Shown piece after piece: positions 25,364 through 35,681 of a DNA stretch of 64,000 nt (position 1 is its first letter; every line of letters begins with the position of its first letter). The stretch is from Limnomonas spitsbergensis. Taxonomy: Eukaryota > Chlorophyta > Chlorophyceae > Chlamydomonadales. The notes under the pieces were generated by a model that saw only the letters and a program-made list of their open reading frames with translations, was not told where the DNA came from and made no database searches. The stretch is taken from assembly GCA_037349105.1 (NCBI GenBank), contig JAYJMM010000120.1, forward strand, positions 186,001 through 250,000, given 5' to 3'. Both the position numbers and the translations under genes were made by a program.

Positions 25364-27156
25364 CTAGCAAATGCTCAGTTCCAGGTAGCGGCTGCAACAC
25401 ACAGGACAGAAAGCACAGGACGTTAGATATTCCCATCATTCCATACCATGGGGCATTGCAGTCCCACCACACAACTGCACTTAAACCAACTACACCTGAC
25501 CTTGCGCCAAACTCATCATCAATTCCTAGCATCCACCATTCCAGCCATGAGGACCTCATCCCCTCCATGCAAGCCACCTCTTCAACTTACCTCCCAAGAA
25601 ATTGTCGGTTGAGATCACGAACCGCGCGTAAAGCCTCCTCGCTGTGCAGAAAGGACAGCCACGCCTCCCCACTCGGTCGTCCCAGGCTGTCCAGTCCAAT
25701 CTGGAGGGAATCCGGTAGATACTGGTAGCCACGGAAGAAGCCGAGGATCTCCGCCGGAGAGGAACGGTATGGCAGGCCTCGCACCTTGGCGGTAGTGCTG
25801 TTAATCCCTGCTTGGGGAACCATCTGAGCCTGCTGCATGGGCATCCCTGAAGCTGCAACAGCCGCAGAGTTGTACATGTGGCCTGTGGGGGCTGCCTGCT
25901 GCTGCTGCTGTTGTTGAGGGGGCATCATCATGGCGGTAGGCTGCTGCTGCTGTTGCAACAGCTGATGATGGTGCTGCTGGTGCATGTCTGGCCCTCGGTG
26001 GGGCAGGACACCGGGATAGCTGTGTGAGGCTCCCATTGAAAGGTTCTGGAACTGGAGTGCCAAGGGCATCATGGATGTCTGGGGATGCTGGGGCATCGGG
26101 AAGCTTTGCCTGCACATGGTGTTAAAAAGTCAGGCAGATCAGTTAGCCATGCGGCAATATGACTTGTCAATACATTGTCATGATCGACAGAAATACAAAT
26201 TATAAAAATCCAAATCTTGAAACAGCATTGTGACTTACCAAGGCAGATTCATGAATTGCGGGGGATGGAACACAACAGGTCCCACAGGTCGCCCATGAGG
26301 CATGCCATGAGCCCCATGCGGAGCCATGGCTGTGGGAATCGTGGATGAGACCATTGGGCTGCCCATGTACACAAGCCTCTGCTGCTGCTGCTGGCGCATG
26401 AGCCGGGCTCTCATCTTAGCGGCATTGCCCGGGACAGCCAAGGTGCCCATCCGAACCTGCTCTTCCATCTCCGTGACAGGGACATGCAGGAGCCGGACGT
26501 AGCGTTCGCCCAAGAACTCGCCATTCTTTAAGGACAGGGCCTGCAGTCAAATCAAGTCGTCGTGAGAACTGTACCTATATCGGTTTTTCATCGGTATTGA
26601 AAGCAAAACTAGAGGGCCAACTCACCTTCATCGCATCGTCTTTGCTCTCAAATTCCGCGAAGGCCTGCAAAAGAAATCCACCGCGGATACAGAATAGCGT
26701 CAGCTTTTGCCTGACGTTTGCAATTGCACAGCCCAAGAGTGAACAGTGGTGAGACTAGGCGCAACTCACCAAACCAGAAGGGCGACCATCTGGCTCAAAG
26801 ACAAAGTGGACTCCTTTCACGACGATATTCTGGAAGAATTCTCGCACTTGCTCCTCAGTGGCTGAGTAAGGGAGCCCTGTCAGCAGTCAAGTGAGGTGGG
26901 TGTGACCATCTGGAAGACGACGTCCTCTGCGCTAGCTCAAGCCCACTCATCAATGAGTAATCCTCATGCAGCAATTACCTTTCAGTTTCAAAATGCTGCT
27001 GGTCTCGGCAAGAATCCGATTGGGAGCAACGGTGACTACCACAGGGGGGTCCTGAATCAGCGGCAGCAGTGCGTCGGCGTTCATAGCGAGGTCGGGCTGG
27101 ACAGGCGGGCTTCCACAGTGATCAGTGATATCCGCAACTTCATAAAGAGGTGACAT
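25364..27156 (-). CDS. hnRNP F/H-like quasi-RRM RNA-binding protein, 390 aa
   Basis: Six exons on the minus strand: 27156-26979, 26876-26770, 26664-26626 (39-nt microexon), 26540-26239, 26109-25591 and 25391-25364. All are GT-AG, the phases close exactly and the stop is TAG. Two quasi-RRMs are visible. The first (about residues 57-125) contains LKLKGLPYSATEEQVREFF, VHFVFEPDGRPSGLAFAEF and FLGERYVRLL. The second (about 299-390) contains KVRGLPYRSSPAEILGFF, LGRPSGEAWLSFL and FLGSRYLELS. Such degenerate RNP motifs are typical of hnRNP H/F, GRSF1, ESRP and their plant homologues, which bind G-rich RNA and affect splicing. The linker is rich in Q, M, H and P, with polyQ runs near 25895-25960. The start ATG at 27156 gives an N-terminus without a domain. 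Binding G tracts is family knowledge; the target RNAs here are unknown. Confidence 0.88.
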
Positions 27157-27367
27157 GGCACCACCACGGGGCCTCGGATGAGACAGCGTTCTTTCTAACG
27201 TCGATGCATGGACGTGAGAGGGAAATAAGAGAGCTTGGTTATGAAGATGCGAGAAAGAGGCCTCAACAAGAAGCCAGTGCGCAACCTTAACGACACGAGG
27301 ATATAAAAGGCCCCGCCGACTTGATCCTCTCGGGATCTATGGGATCGCCTAATTTGCCCTCGGTTAC

Positions 27368-27532
27368 CAGGGGCGCGTTCACATTGGGGGTAATCCGAGC
27401 CAAAAGTGGGAGATGTACAGAATCCTGAGATGATCCTAACTCGATCCACACTAGAGGCGCGAGTTGGGCGACAGGTAGTCGTTGTACTTTCGTGTACATC
27501 TAGGATCATTTCAGAACCGACCTCCCGAGGTA
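27368..27532. mobile_element. Left piece of a broken inverted-repeat element
   Basis: It starts with terminal repeat caggggcgcgttcacattgg and matches the first part of the intact element at 33437-34036, including gagatgatcctaact and gacctcccgaggta. It stops at gta, where a second element was inserted; the next part resumes at 30120. It lies about 210 bp upstream of the start codon of the hnRNP-like gene. Confidence 0.8.
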
Positions 27533-27668
27533 GGGCCCAATTCCACTTATCACCGGAACGTGGAAATGGCATGCCAGCTCACCCTCCCCAATTCCACTTG
27601 TCACCGGAATGGCACCGGAACGCCAGCGTGGCGCCAGCGTGGCGCTGCCGTACCCGTTAAGTGCCATA

Positions 27669-27701
27669 TTTTGCATCGCTCCTATTTTGAGCGATGCAAA
27701 A
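27669..27701. repeat. 13-bp perfect hairpin
   Basis: ttttgcatcgctc and gagcgatgcaaaa form perfect arms around a 7-nt loop. It lies inside the GGGCCC-ended element. Its function is unknown; one possibility is a transcript-end or subterminal structure. Confidence 0.7.
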
Positions 27702-28460
27702 ATACTTCGCATCAACGCTCCGACAGCGTGGATAACTTCGTCCTCATCTTCAAATTTTCATCGCCGTCATCTTTCGTTCGTTCCGAATACTCCTTTTCGC
27801 CCGTTCCCGCTGCCATGGCCGACGCATATCCTTAACAGAAGCATCATTTGAATCTTTCCCGCGTAGAAGTTGGCACCGATCTGGCCAACCCAATGGCAAA
27901 TTTCGACGCGTGCCCCCTAGCAGTCCCTCCGATCGCCTGGGCTATCTTTTAGCAGCGGCCTGCCATTTCCTACACCCAACTTCGACAGTGCCAGGGCATC
28001 CCTTGCTGCACGTACCTTGCAACTCGACATTGTCAAGCATGACTATCATGCTAAGCGAGACAAGTAGACAGAACCGACACTCTAGATACACGAAGCGACA
28101 AGGCAAATGCCTGACAGGCTGTTCACTAGGAAGATTCGGTCTCAGCCGTACCCGAACACATTTCGGAGACAAGTGGAATTGCGTTTCAAGTTTTTCAGCC
28201 AGCGTGGCTGAAGCCTCGCCCAACCAGATAAACCGCCACCGGAACGTGTTCCGTCGAGCGCACTAGTGCTGATAAGTCTGTCGGAAACCTTTGTATGCAT
28301 GCCGCTGTTGTCATGCCAGTGAGGTGCATGCATGCAAGCAGGGTGCTGTCGTGCTGGCAGGGCCATATGCAGGCAGGGTGTTGTCGTGCCCGTGGGGCGC
28401 AACAACATGCACACGGGGTGCTATCCGTATGTCATGCTGATATAGCGCACCGCGCGTATT

Positions 28461-29265
28461 ACTGAATTATCAGTTCCTTGTTTAAGGATTCCTGCAGTTG
28501 GACTCTGTTTACGGAACTGCTGTTGCAGTAACACTTTTGTGTTTTCTCTGGATGTCAGAGAAGTGTGTATCTTCACACTTTTTGCTCCTTCTTAGTGGTT
28601 GCTGAAGTGTATTCAGCCACTAGTTCTTTCTTAATTGAAGCCCTGATTTCGTAATCACACTTCAATCTGAAGTTACATAGTCACTCCTCATCGAGCAAGC
28701 ACAAACACTGCTCACTTTATTCCAGGAAGCACAAACACTGCTCGAGTATCGATCCACCACACAGAACAAGCACCAAAACTGTTCGACCCTTTCAGTCTAA
28801 GCAAGCACAAACACTGCTTAGCCTATAAGGTCTTCTCTTGATATTTCGGCCTTTATCAGGCATTTGCCAGCCGTCCAGCTGGTTTACCACCACCAACTTC
28901 ATCAACTCTTGCTTCATCAACAGCCAGTCCAGAGGCTCCAAGTCGACTCCTTGATAGATCATCAAACGAGTCCCCCCATCTGAGGATCGCCTACAAGCGA
29001 CTTCCCACAGAAGATCATCGTACCCTGTCACCAGTGTACTACATCTTCGACTGCTGCTACAGTCACCTTCGGAAGGGTCGACCCATCAGGCAATCTTGTC
29101 AACAGTAGAGAATAGGCAGGTAAGTAGTCCAGGGGATCCTTATCTTAAATTCATCGACTGATTCCCAGGTTTACAGCTGGGAATTCGAGTCTCAATAGCA
29201 GTGATCAGGAATCTGTCATATTCCTGAAGTCACAGCACTTTTCACCAGTGAAAGGGTGTCTTTAA
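28461..29265. repeat. Chain of consecutive small hairpins
   Basis: At least a dozen short perfect or near-perfect inverted repeats lie one after another. Examples are actga-atta-tcagt, cctt-gttt-aagg, actgc-tgtt-gcagt, aacac-tttt-gtgtt, tctctg-gatgt-cagaga and aagtgtg-tatctt-cacactt. Four related motifs follow (28690-28825) around a shared AGCACAAACAC-type core, three of them with different but complementary arms: gagca/tgctc, gaaca/tgttc and taagca/tgctta. Further on come attcccag/ctgggaat (near 29160) and tcaggaat/attcctga (near 29205). Confidence 0.8.
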
Positions 29266-29649
29266 TACTTGCTTTATTCGGTTCTTGTACTTGCGCAGTC
29301 ATTTACTAGGCTAGGCGCAGCGCTTAGCCCCGACACGTATGACCGTGCGCAACTTATGATGCCGGCTGGGTGCTTTGCATGCTGGCAGGGCGTTGTCCTG
29401 CCGGCGGGACGCTTCTACATGCAGGCGGAGTGTTGTCGTGCCAGTGGGATGCTCTGCGTGCATGCAAGGTGTTGTCATTCGAGTGGGGAGCCGGCTTGCC
29501 GGCGGGAAGGAACTGCATGCGGGCGGTGTATTGGCATGCATGCGGGTAGCTGCTGCATCGTTCTCATGGCATCTGATATCTGCAGTCCTGCCCGCATTGT
29601 GCCGGTAATTTACTGCCAGCTTGAGACTGCTGCGTGTAAGGCCATTTCG

Positions 29650-29870
29650 GCATCAGCAGCCAGGAGGATCCAAATAATCCAATATCCTCGTCCTCCTTCC
29701 TCTGGTTGAGCCACTCCTGGGCATCTATGGCGTCTTCAAAGAGTTCCTCCGCATCGATGACTTTGTTTCTCGCTACTCAATTCGCCCTGTGGCGCAGTAC
29801 GTTGAGCAACTCTTGTCGAAGGTGTCTATTGATGGCCAAACTAACTCCCAACCCTAAACTCCTTCGGCGT
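29650..29870 (-). pseudogene. Transposon-type coding relic
   Basis: Read on the minus strand, this part gives peptide pieces such as VIDAEELFEDAIDAQEWL, and it is conserved with 59324-59500 on the plus strand of the larger relative (IKFIDAEELFEGTIDAQ). Two diverged copies sharing an acidic helical segment suggest a former N-terminal exon of the element's own protein. It is too short to assign to a transposase family. Confidence 0.4.
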
Positions 29871-30119
29871 TTATGTAGGCTCAGGAATGGTTTGAGGTGC
29901 TTGTATTAAATAAATATGAAAGGATGGCGTATAAATGGCATCGATCCTAAAGCTAGCTGCGCGAAGCGCATCAATTCTTGGGCTGGCTGTCCTACACCCT
30001 AAGCGTACCATAAGCGTATTATGACGTTGGGCGATCTCTAATGTGGTTGAAAGAAATCTGGTATATGTACGGTATTAGAGTTTGAGTGACAGACTTATCT
30101 GCCTAGTGGAATTGGGCCC

Positions 30120-30336
30120 GTAGTGTTGAGAAATGAGCCAAATGATCCTGTCACGCTGGCTGCCACGCAACGCTGCCACGCTGGCTCAATAAGGGTTTAC
30201 GCAAACTCAAACTAGGTCGATTACGTGCATTTTGGTCTCATTCGTTTACATGGTTGTTATCTTTTAACGAGTGTGATGTAGCAAAATGTATGATCAAGGC
30301 GGAACCATGCTGGACATTGAAAAATGGAAAGTCTCG
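30120..30336. mobile_element. Middle piece of the broken inverted-repeat element
   Basis: It matches the intact element at about 33599-33796: gccaaatgatcctgtcacgc, cgcaaactcaaacta, aagtctcg. It ends at CTCG, where a second foreign segment begins. Confidence 0.75.
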
Positions 30337-30431
30337 AGACATCTGTCAGTTACGGCATCAATCTGAGTGATTGTGCAACATTGCCCCAAGTTGCTCCAAG
30401 TTGTTGGTGACGGGGAACTCCTGCATTACAG

Positions 30432-30707
30432 AAGGCCGTCTTTTGCTTCTGCGATGGATTCACGGAGGTTGACCGCGTGCACATCTTTGGCATAGTGGGG
30501 GATGATGCGATGGTGCATGTGTTCATTTGCAGCCCTGGCAAGTCCTCAGGGGATGTCTTCATGATGGCGGGACCCATATGCAGTGCTTTGAATAATGCCT
30601 CATCCAGCACTATGTTTGTGCATGAGGAGGCATTCACTGTCAGCATGTTTGGTAGCCATGCTCAAAAGACGCTGCTTGTTTTTGCCCGCAAGGTGGCCAC
30701 TATTTGA
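30432..30707 (+). CDS. Orphan exon-like frame, unknown function
   Basis: Preceded by a good 3' splice site (gcattacag), this frame reads about 91 codons to a TGA/TAG-type stop. It has a compact protein-like composition (VHIFGIVGDDAMVHVFICS, then a glycine/serine turn and MMAGPI). No domain is recognised. It lies inside the 1.22-kb insertion, so it may be a captured exon or part of the element's own gene. No matching upstream exon was found. Confidence 0.35.
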   Translation, partial: KAVFCFCDGFTEVDRVHIFGIVGDDAMVHVFICSPGKSSGDVFMMAGPICSALNNASSSTMFVHEEAFTVSMFGSHAQKTLLVFARKVATI

Positions 30708-31381
30708 GGAGCTAGCTACAGAGCATGCGTATGCTAAATACTGGCAGCACTGACCTTGGCATGAGGCTTTGTTTCATCCTGGCTGTGGCTGCGGCTCATT
30801 CTTGCTTGAGTCATGAGGCCTTGCTTGTACATGATGCCCAGTCGAGCGTGTTTCTCTTTTGATCCCATGGCTATGGCTAATTGTCCTTTAGGAAAGCAGA
30901 GGGCTTTGTGCCATTTGCACTTGGCTTATTATGCTCATGTAGTATAGGGTTTTGTCTCACTTGCACGAGGCCATTATGACACGGAACAATTCTTATGGCA
31001 TCAGCTTTCCGAAATGTTGAAGCACCTATGCTTTTCAGTCCACTAGGTGGACATGTGGTACTGGTAAGACCTGCATGTTATGATGCCTACCGGTAAAATC
31101 TTGACTTAATTCCGTGAAGCACTTTAATCAATGATTTAGGGATGGCCCTGCTCAATGGAAGGCTCGACTGCGCGGGCGCCCAACTGTATGTGTGGCAAGG
31201 AGCAACGTTTGGCAAGAGGGGAAACAAATAGCCTATATGCCTCGCCATAGATAAATACATGATGCAGATGAGCCTGCACATTGCCCTCTAGTAAACCCGC
31301 AGACTGCCCACCAGTAACCCATGCATATTGCCTACCGGCAAGTACGAACACTTGTGCACAATTATTTGTGTGCAACGGTTT

Positions 31382-31540
31382 GTAGGATACCTACAAAGGG
31401 AAACTCCTACAAGCTGTAGGACTCCTACAGCCCATAGCAGTGCTTCACTGCTCTCATCTTTGTAGCAATGCAATACTAAAATATGCTACAGTGTAGGAGT
31501 GCTACTAGCACTTCTACAAATCAGGACTAGTGCTACAAGG
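31382..31540. repeat. Cluster of small hairpins built on TGTAG/CTACA
   Basis: Adjacent fold-backs include tgtagg-ata-cctaca, ctaca-agc-tgtag, ctgtagg-act-cctacag, gcagtg-ctt-cactgc and gtagca with tgctac, all near the right end of the 1.22-kb insertion. Confidence 0.75.
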
Positions 31541-31559
31541 GGGGGTAGAATTCACAGTG

Positions 31560-31817
31560 CTCGGTCAGTACGACCTCTGGTACAAGCTCGAGATCCCTGA
31601 GCGATTTCTCTCGCGTTCACAGCAGCATTGATAAGCGCGCCACGACGATCGTGTTGTGCGCATAACAGAAGTTGGCTGTGAACTCGTCTGTGACTGACGG
31701 ATTCCTGCAAGTAACTGAAACTAGCAAGAAAGTGGGCAAAATGATCCTACCTAGTTCCACACTTGGGCCGCAAATGATCCCAACGACTGGATTGGAGCCA
31801 ATGTGAACGCGCCCCTG
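31560..31817. mobile_element. Right piece of the broken inverted-repeat element
   Basis: It matches the end of the intact copy (ggtacaagc, cgatttctctcg, cccaacgactgga) and finishes with ccaatgtgaacgcgcccctg, the reverse complement of the left terminus at 27368. Together with the pieces at 27368 and 30120 it rebuilds one element of about 630 bp. Confidence 0.8.
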
Positions 31818-33436
31818 ATTTGTCCTTTGTCCCCACATAATGAACTTCGACCCGTCGACCCCACTCTTTTGAACGCGCTCGTACACACAACAGCTTTTCC
31901 TCAACGCATCGCCAGCCTTTTCTCATTTTGACATAAAAACCATCAACTTTAGTTGCAGGCCCAGCAGTGCAAGGAGGTTAGGTCATGAATTGATATCAGT
32001 TACACATTGACTGTGCTCCAACCTGATTGCTAGCAGTGCACTAATTCTGGTAGGCACCAACTGTCCCTTGAGATAATGAAACGCAAACACGATGGGCTTT
32101 GGGAGTCCACTTGACAGAATCACCAACTCCAATAAATTTATGTTTTGAGATAACTTGGCCATGCTGAAGGGTCTGCCTCTAATTTTTGAGTATGTCATAT
32201 TCCCATGCTGGCCTCCATAGCTGAAGTATTACCTGATGTAAAGCCTAGGGTTGAGGCTCTGAAACCACCAGTGCTGTTTTTTCCATCCTCTCGCAAAACC
32301 AGTCCTCGGCAGATCTGGCTGGCTCAGCTCAGATAATAAGGGGGGCCTGGAATAAAGGACATGAAAATCAAGATGTGTGAATAAAGAGTGGATACCTGAC
32401 TTAAGGCATTCTGGAACTCAGCGGCAGTGATATGGGAGCTTGCATGGCTGAGGGGCTGCATGGGGCAAGGGGCATGGCTTCCTGACAAGCCACCTTTGCC
32501 CCAAATTTGCAGCCTTTGGAGTGGGGAATGGTGCAAAAACTGGGAGGGCAGTATTAATGAGCTACTCTCAGGCTCTCTGAATTACCAGACATCATAGCAA
32601 TCAGACAGGTATGGAGTGAATTCCAATCCATCAAAGACAGCCCTGATGTGGGCCACATGGAAGGCCATATCTGCATGTTGGATGACCCAGGGAAGGTGGC
32701 AATGCCTCCGTCTATGACCCACCTACACCCACTTAAGGTTCTACCCACTTAACCGGGGATTGGCAACTTTTCAGGCTCAGCCGCCGCAAGTTTGGTACCC
32801 AACGGGGCAGTTTTTGGCATCCAACTGCCATTCGGATTCAAATGATACCCCATCAGGCCTCAATAAACCGTGTATGGCAAGCTGATTACAGCACTTGACG
32901 ATGTAGCAACACACCGGGTCGATCGAGGCAGTTCCTAGAGCGACTACTTCAAATTGCAGTTGGTACTGCTAGTGTGAACCAGGTTGGGACGGCGGGTCAG
33001 ACCTCGGTACCCCTAAAACGTGTCGATACATCTGACCCGCCCTGCACGTGAATGGTGGATGGTAGCAGACAACATGCATCAACATCTTGCAACATCATGC
33101 ATCAACATCATGATCGTTGTTGACACTCAACTTTGATGGGTGTAGGATAGGGACGCCGCTTGATGCGTGGTTTAATAAGGATGGTATATTGTGCTCACAG
33201 AGACACAGACGCACTGAAACGCTCGCATCGAAAGAGGGCCTATGCACCCGCAACCTTGGTTATGGGGTCCCTTATATTCATCAACCGATTTGCACACCAT
33301 GTGGTGCACTCGGCAACCTGGCGTTACTTGTCAGACACTTTTTTGCTGAGCACACAGAAGGGCCTTTCACAACAAGTTTCTGGTTGGGACCCCGGAAAAA
33401 ACGTGTACGACGGTCTTGTGGTCTTCAGGAAGTTAC
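31818..33436. other. No gene recognised
   Basis: Open frames here are short and lack motifs. A small inverted pair, gcgggtcaga with tctgacccgc, lies at about 32994-33044. The rest looks like unconstrained intergenic or old repeat sequence. Confidence 0.5.
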
Positions 33437-34036
33437 CAGGGGCGCGTTCACATTGGGGGTGATCCGAGCCAAAAGTGGGCGCCGTACAGAATTCTGAGAT
33501 GATCCTAACTACATCCACACTAGAGGCGCCAGTTGGGCGACAGTTAGTCGTTGTACTTTTGTGTACATCTAGGATCATTTCAGAAACGACCTCCCGAGGT
33601 AGTGTCCAAGAATGATCCAAATGATCCTGCCACGCTGGCTAGGTCAGGGTTCACGCAAACTCAAAACTATGTCGATTGAATGCATACTTGTCTCATTCGT
33701 TTACGTGCTTGTTATTTTGGAACGGGTGTGATAAAGCAAAATGTTTCATCGAGGCGGAAAGGTGTTGTGCAATGGCAAAATGGAGAGTCTCGGTCGGTAC
33801 ATGCTCTGGTACAAGCTTGAGATCCCTGCGCGATTTCTCTCGTGTTCACAGCAACAGTGATAAGCGCGCCACGACGATTGTGGTGTGTTGATATCAGAAC
33901 TTGACTGTGAAATCGTCTGTGGCTGACGGGTTCCTGCAAGTAGCTGAAACTGGCGAGAGAGTGGGCAAACAAGATCCATACTAATGCAACGAAGAATCCC
34001 AACGACTGGATAGGAGCCAATGTGAACGCGCCCCAG
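33437..34036. mobile_element. Intact 0.6-kb inverted-repeat element (MITE-like)
   Basis: Its termini are caggggcgcgttcacattgg and ccaatgtgaacgcgccccag. It has no coding capacity. It serves as the reference for the broken copy at 27368-31817. CAGGGGCG-type ends recall hAT elements, but no convincing 8-bp target duplication is visible; a 3-bp CAG duplication is possible if the repeat starts at GGGCGCG. Confidence 0.85.
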
Positions 34037-34152
34037 GTGTGGTGTTTCTGCAAACAACCCGGAGCCAGACACCGGAACGTGAGGGCGCATAATCTTGCGT
34101 GGTTCAGGGTTTACTGCGATATTGCCGAATGTGTGCCTAAAAGTTATCTGCG

Positions 34153-34201
34153 CTGTTGCTGCTGCTTCTGCTGCTGCTGATGATGATAATGATGATGATA
34201 G
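34153..34201. repeat. CTG/GAT trinucleotide tract
   Basis: A run of (gctgct) passes into (gatgat) units. It could be translated as polyleucine or polyaspartate, but no gene is supported around it. Confidence 0.7.
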
Positions 34202-34699
34202 GGATGACTCGCTCGCGGAGTGGCCAAGGCCGAGGCGGGCCGCGGCCTTTCTGCAGGGCGGCCCCCAGACTACCGTCCGATAAGATCATGGGAAGAAATG
34301 TTTCCGGTCAAGTCCCTCCGGAGAGTGAAGGCCGAAAAACGTATTCGAGCCCTCGACCAGGTGATGTGGTTGCCAGCAGTGGAATACCACTGGACCAATT
34401 GCTTTTTAAATACGATGATATTACGTAAGCCATGATGCAATTCATATCTGCATCGCATTGATGGACACATGAACGGCGTATACGTTGTGTGTACGACACT
34501 GTACCGTACGGCCTCGGCCATCCCAAGTTACTTTTGAACTTGCCAACCGACAGTTCATACTGCACAGCATGCGACGGGCCATCGCGTGACATTGCTTTTA
34601 GCGCAAACTGGTGTGCCGTATATACTGCCCTTCTGTTGGTACCATACCGTCATCAGTGCATAGCAGTCAAGCAAGACCCTTGACACGGATACAACCCTC

Positions 34700-35480
34700 C
34701 ACGCCCTCCCTATGTCCCCCCTTTACACCCTCCCTCAGGCCCTTCATTATACCGCCATCCCGCCATCCCGCCGTACCGTCAGGTCCCCCCTCCACGCCCT
34801 CCCTTGAGCCTTCATGCCGCCATACCGCCGTACCGCCAAGTCCCCCCTCCACGCCCTCCCTTGAGCCTTATACTGCCATACCGCCATACCGCCGTACTGC
34901 CATGTCCCACCTCCACGCCCTCCCTGGAGCCCTTATATCGCCATATCGCCATACCGCCGTACCGCGAGGTCCCCCTCTACACCCGCCCTCAGGCCCATAC
35001 ACCGCCATACCGCCACACCGCCGTACCGCCAACAGCAACTAAGTCCCCCCCCCCACACCCTTCTTGATGCCCTTATACCGTAACACCGCCATAATGCTGT
35101 ACCGCCAGGTCCCCCCTCAACACCCTCCTTGGAGCCCTTATACCGCCATACCGCCATACTGCCAGGTCCCCCCTCTACACCCTCATTGAGTCCCGTACAC
35201 CGCCATACCGCCAGGTTCCCCCTCCTAGCGGTATGGCGGTATAAGGGCTCCACGGAGGGCGTGGAGGATGGACCTGGCGGTATGGCGGTATGGCGGTACA
35301 TGGGCCTGATGGAGGGTGTAGAGGGGGGACCTGGCGGTACGGCGGTATGGTGGTATGGCGGTATAAGGGCATGAGGGAGGGTATAGAGAGGGGACATGGC
35401 CGTACAGCGGGATTGCGGTATTTGCTCCACGCCTTCCCTTGGGTCCTGGCTTATACCGCCATACCGCGGCCTCCCCTCTA
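34700..35480. repeat. CCGCCATA-type repeats with an internal orientation switch
   Basis: Units of about 60-70 bp join ccgccataccgccgtaccgc with aggtcccccctccacgccct. They run in one orientation to about 35225, switch to the reverse complement (gcggtatggcggtataaggg) to about 35420, and then switch back. The same ggtatggcggtat motifs resume at 38650-38870, beyond the telomere-like array. Confidence 0.85.
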
Positions 35481-35483
35481 CAC

Positions 35484-35678
35484 CCGTAACCCGTAACCCC
35501 TAACCCCTAACCCCGTAAATGTAACGATATGCCACTACGCGGGGCATTGATCGTGATGTAAAAAGATCTAGATGTATTGGGGCGACTCTTAGTCTATATA
35601 CCCCAGATCGCAACACCCCTAACCCCTAACCCCCGGCCTAACCCCTTACCCTTAATCCCTAATAACCCCTAGTAACCC
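35484..35678. repeat. CCCTAAC-like tracts
   Basis: Short imperfect runs of acccctaacccctaaccc at 35484-35515 and 35612-35678 resemble interstitial telomeric sequence. Non-repetitive sequence separates them. Confidence 0.7.
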
Positions 35679-35681
35679 CTA

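Larger units (their letters stand above)
28269..30102. mobile_element. 1.83-kb inverted-repeat element with 6-bp target duplication
   Basis: Its ends are (c)tgataagtctgtc and gacagacttatctgc, and CTAGTG flanks both sides (28263-28268 and 30103-30108). Its right 0.8 kb is the reverse complement of the left end of the 4.5-kb element at 59095-63606, so they form one family. The interior has four parts: gcatgcaagcagggtgctg-type degenerate repeats (28320-28430 and 29360-29560), a chain of hairpins (28461-29265), a coding relic (29650-29870) and AT-richer ends. No intact transposase is visible. Confidence 0.8.
27533..30119. mobile_element. Nested insertion with GGGCCC-type terminal inverted repeats
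   Basis: It begins gggcccaattccact and ends agtggaattgggccc, a 15-bp perfect inverted repeat, and is bracketed by GTA at 27530-27532 and 30120-30122. It interrupts the element whose left piece ends at 27532. A 1.83-kb element is nested close to its right end. The remaining 0.74 kb (27548-28262) holds no convincing gene; it has a 13-bp hairpin and repeated gccagcgtgg motifs. Confidence 0.75.
30337..31559. mobile_element. 1.22-kb insertion flanked by CTCG
   Basis: This segment is absent from the intact element. It sits between CTCG at 30333-30336 and CTCG at 31560-31563, a candidate 4-bp target duplication. Its ends show no clear inverted repeat. It carries an exon-like open frame (30432-30707) and a cluster of small hairpins near its right end (31382-31540). 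Confidence 0.6.

Noticed and set aside
26950..27153. Plus-strand 85-codon frame over the first hnRNP-like exon
   Set aside because: Antisense to the exon that completes the quasi-RRM in phase.
34611..35430. Frames of 143-165 codons on both strands in the CCGCCATA block
   Set aside because: They are tandem-repeat translations with an orientation switch and no conserved motif.
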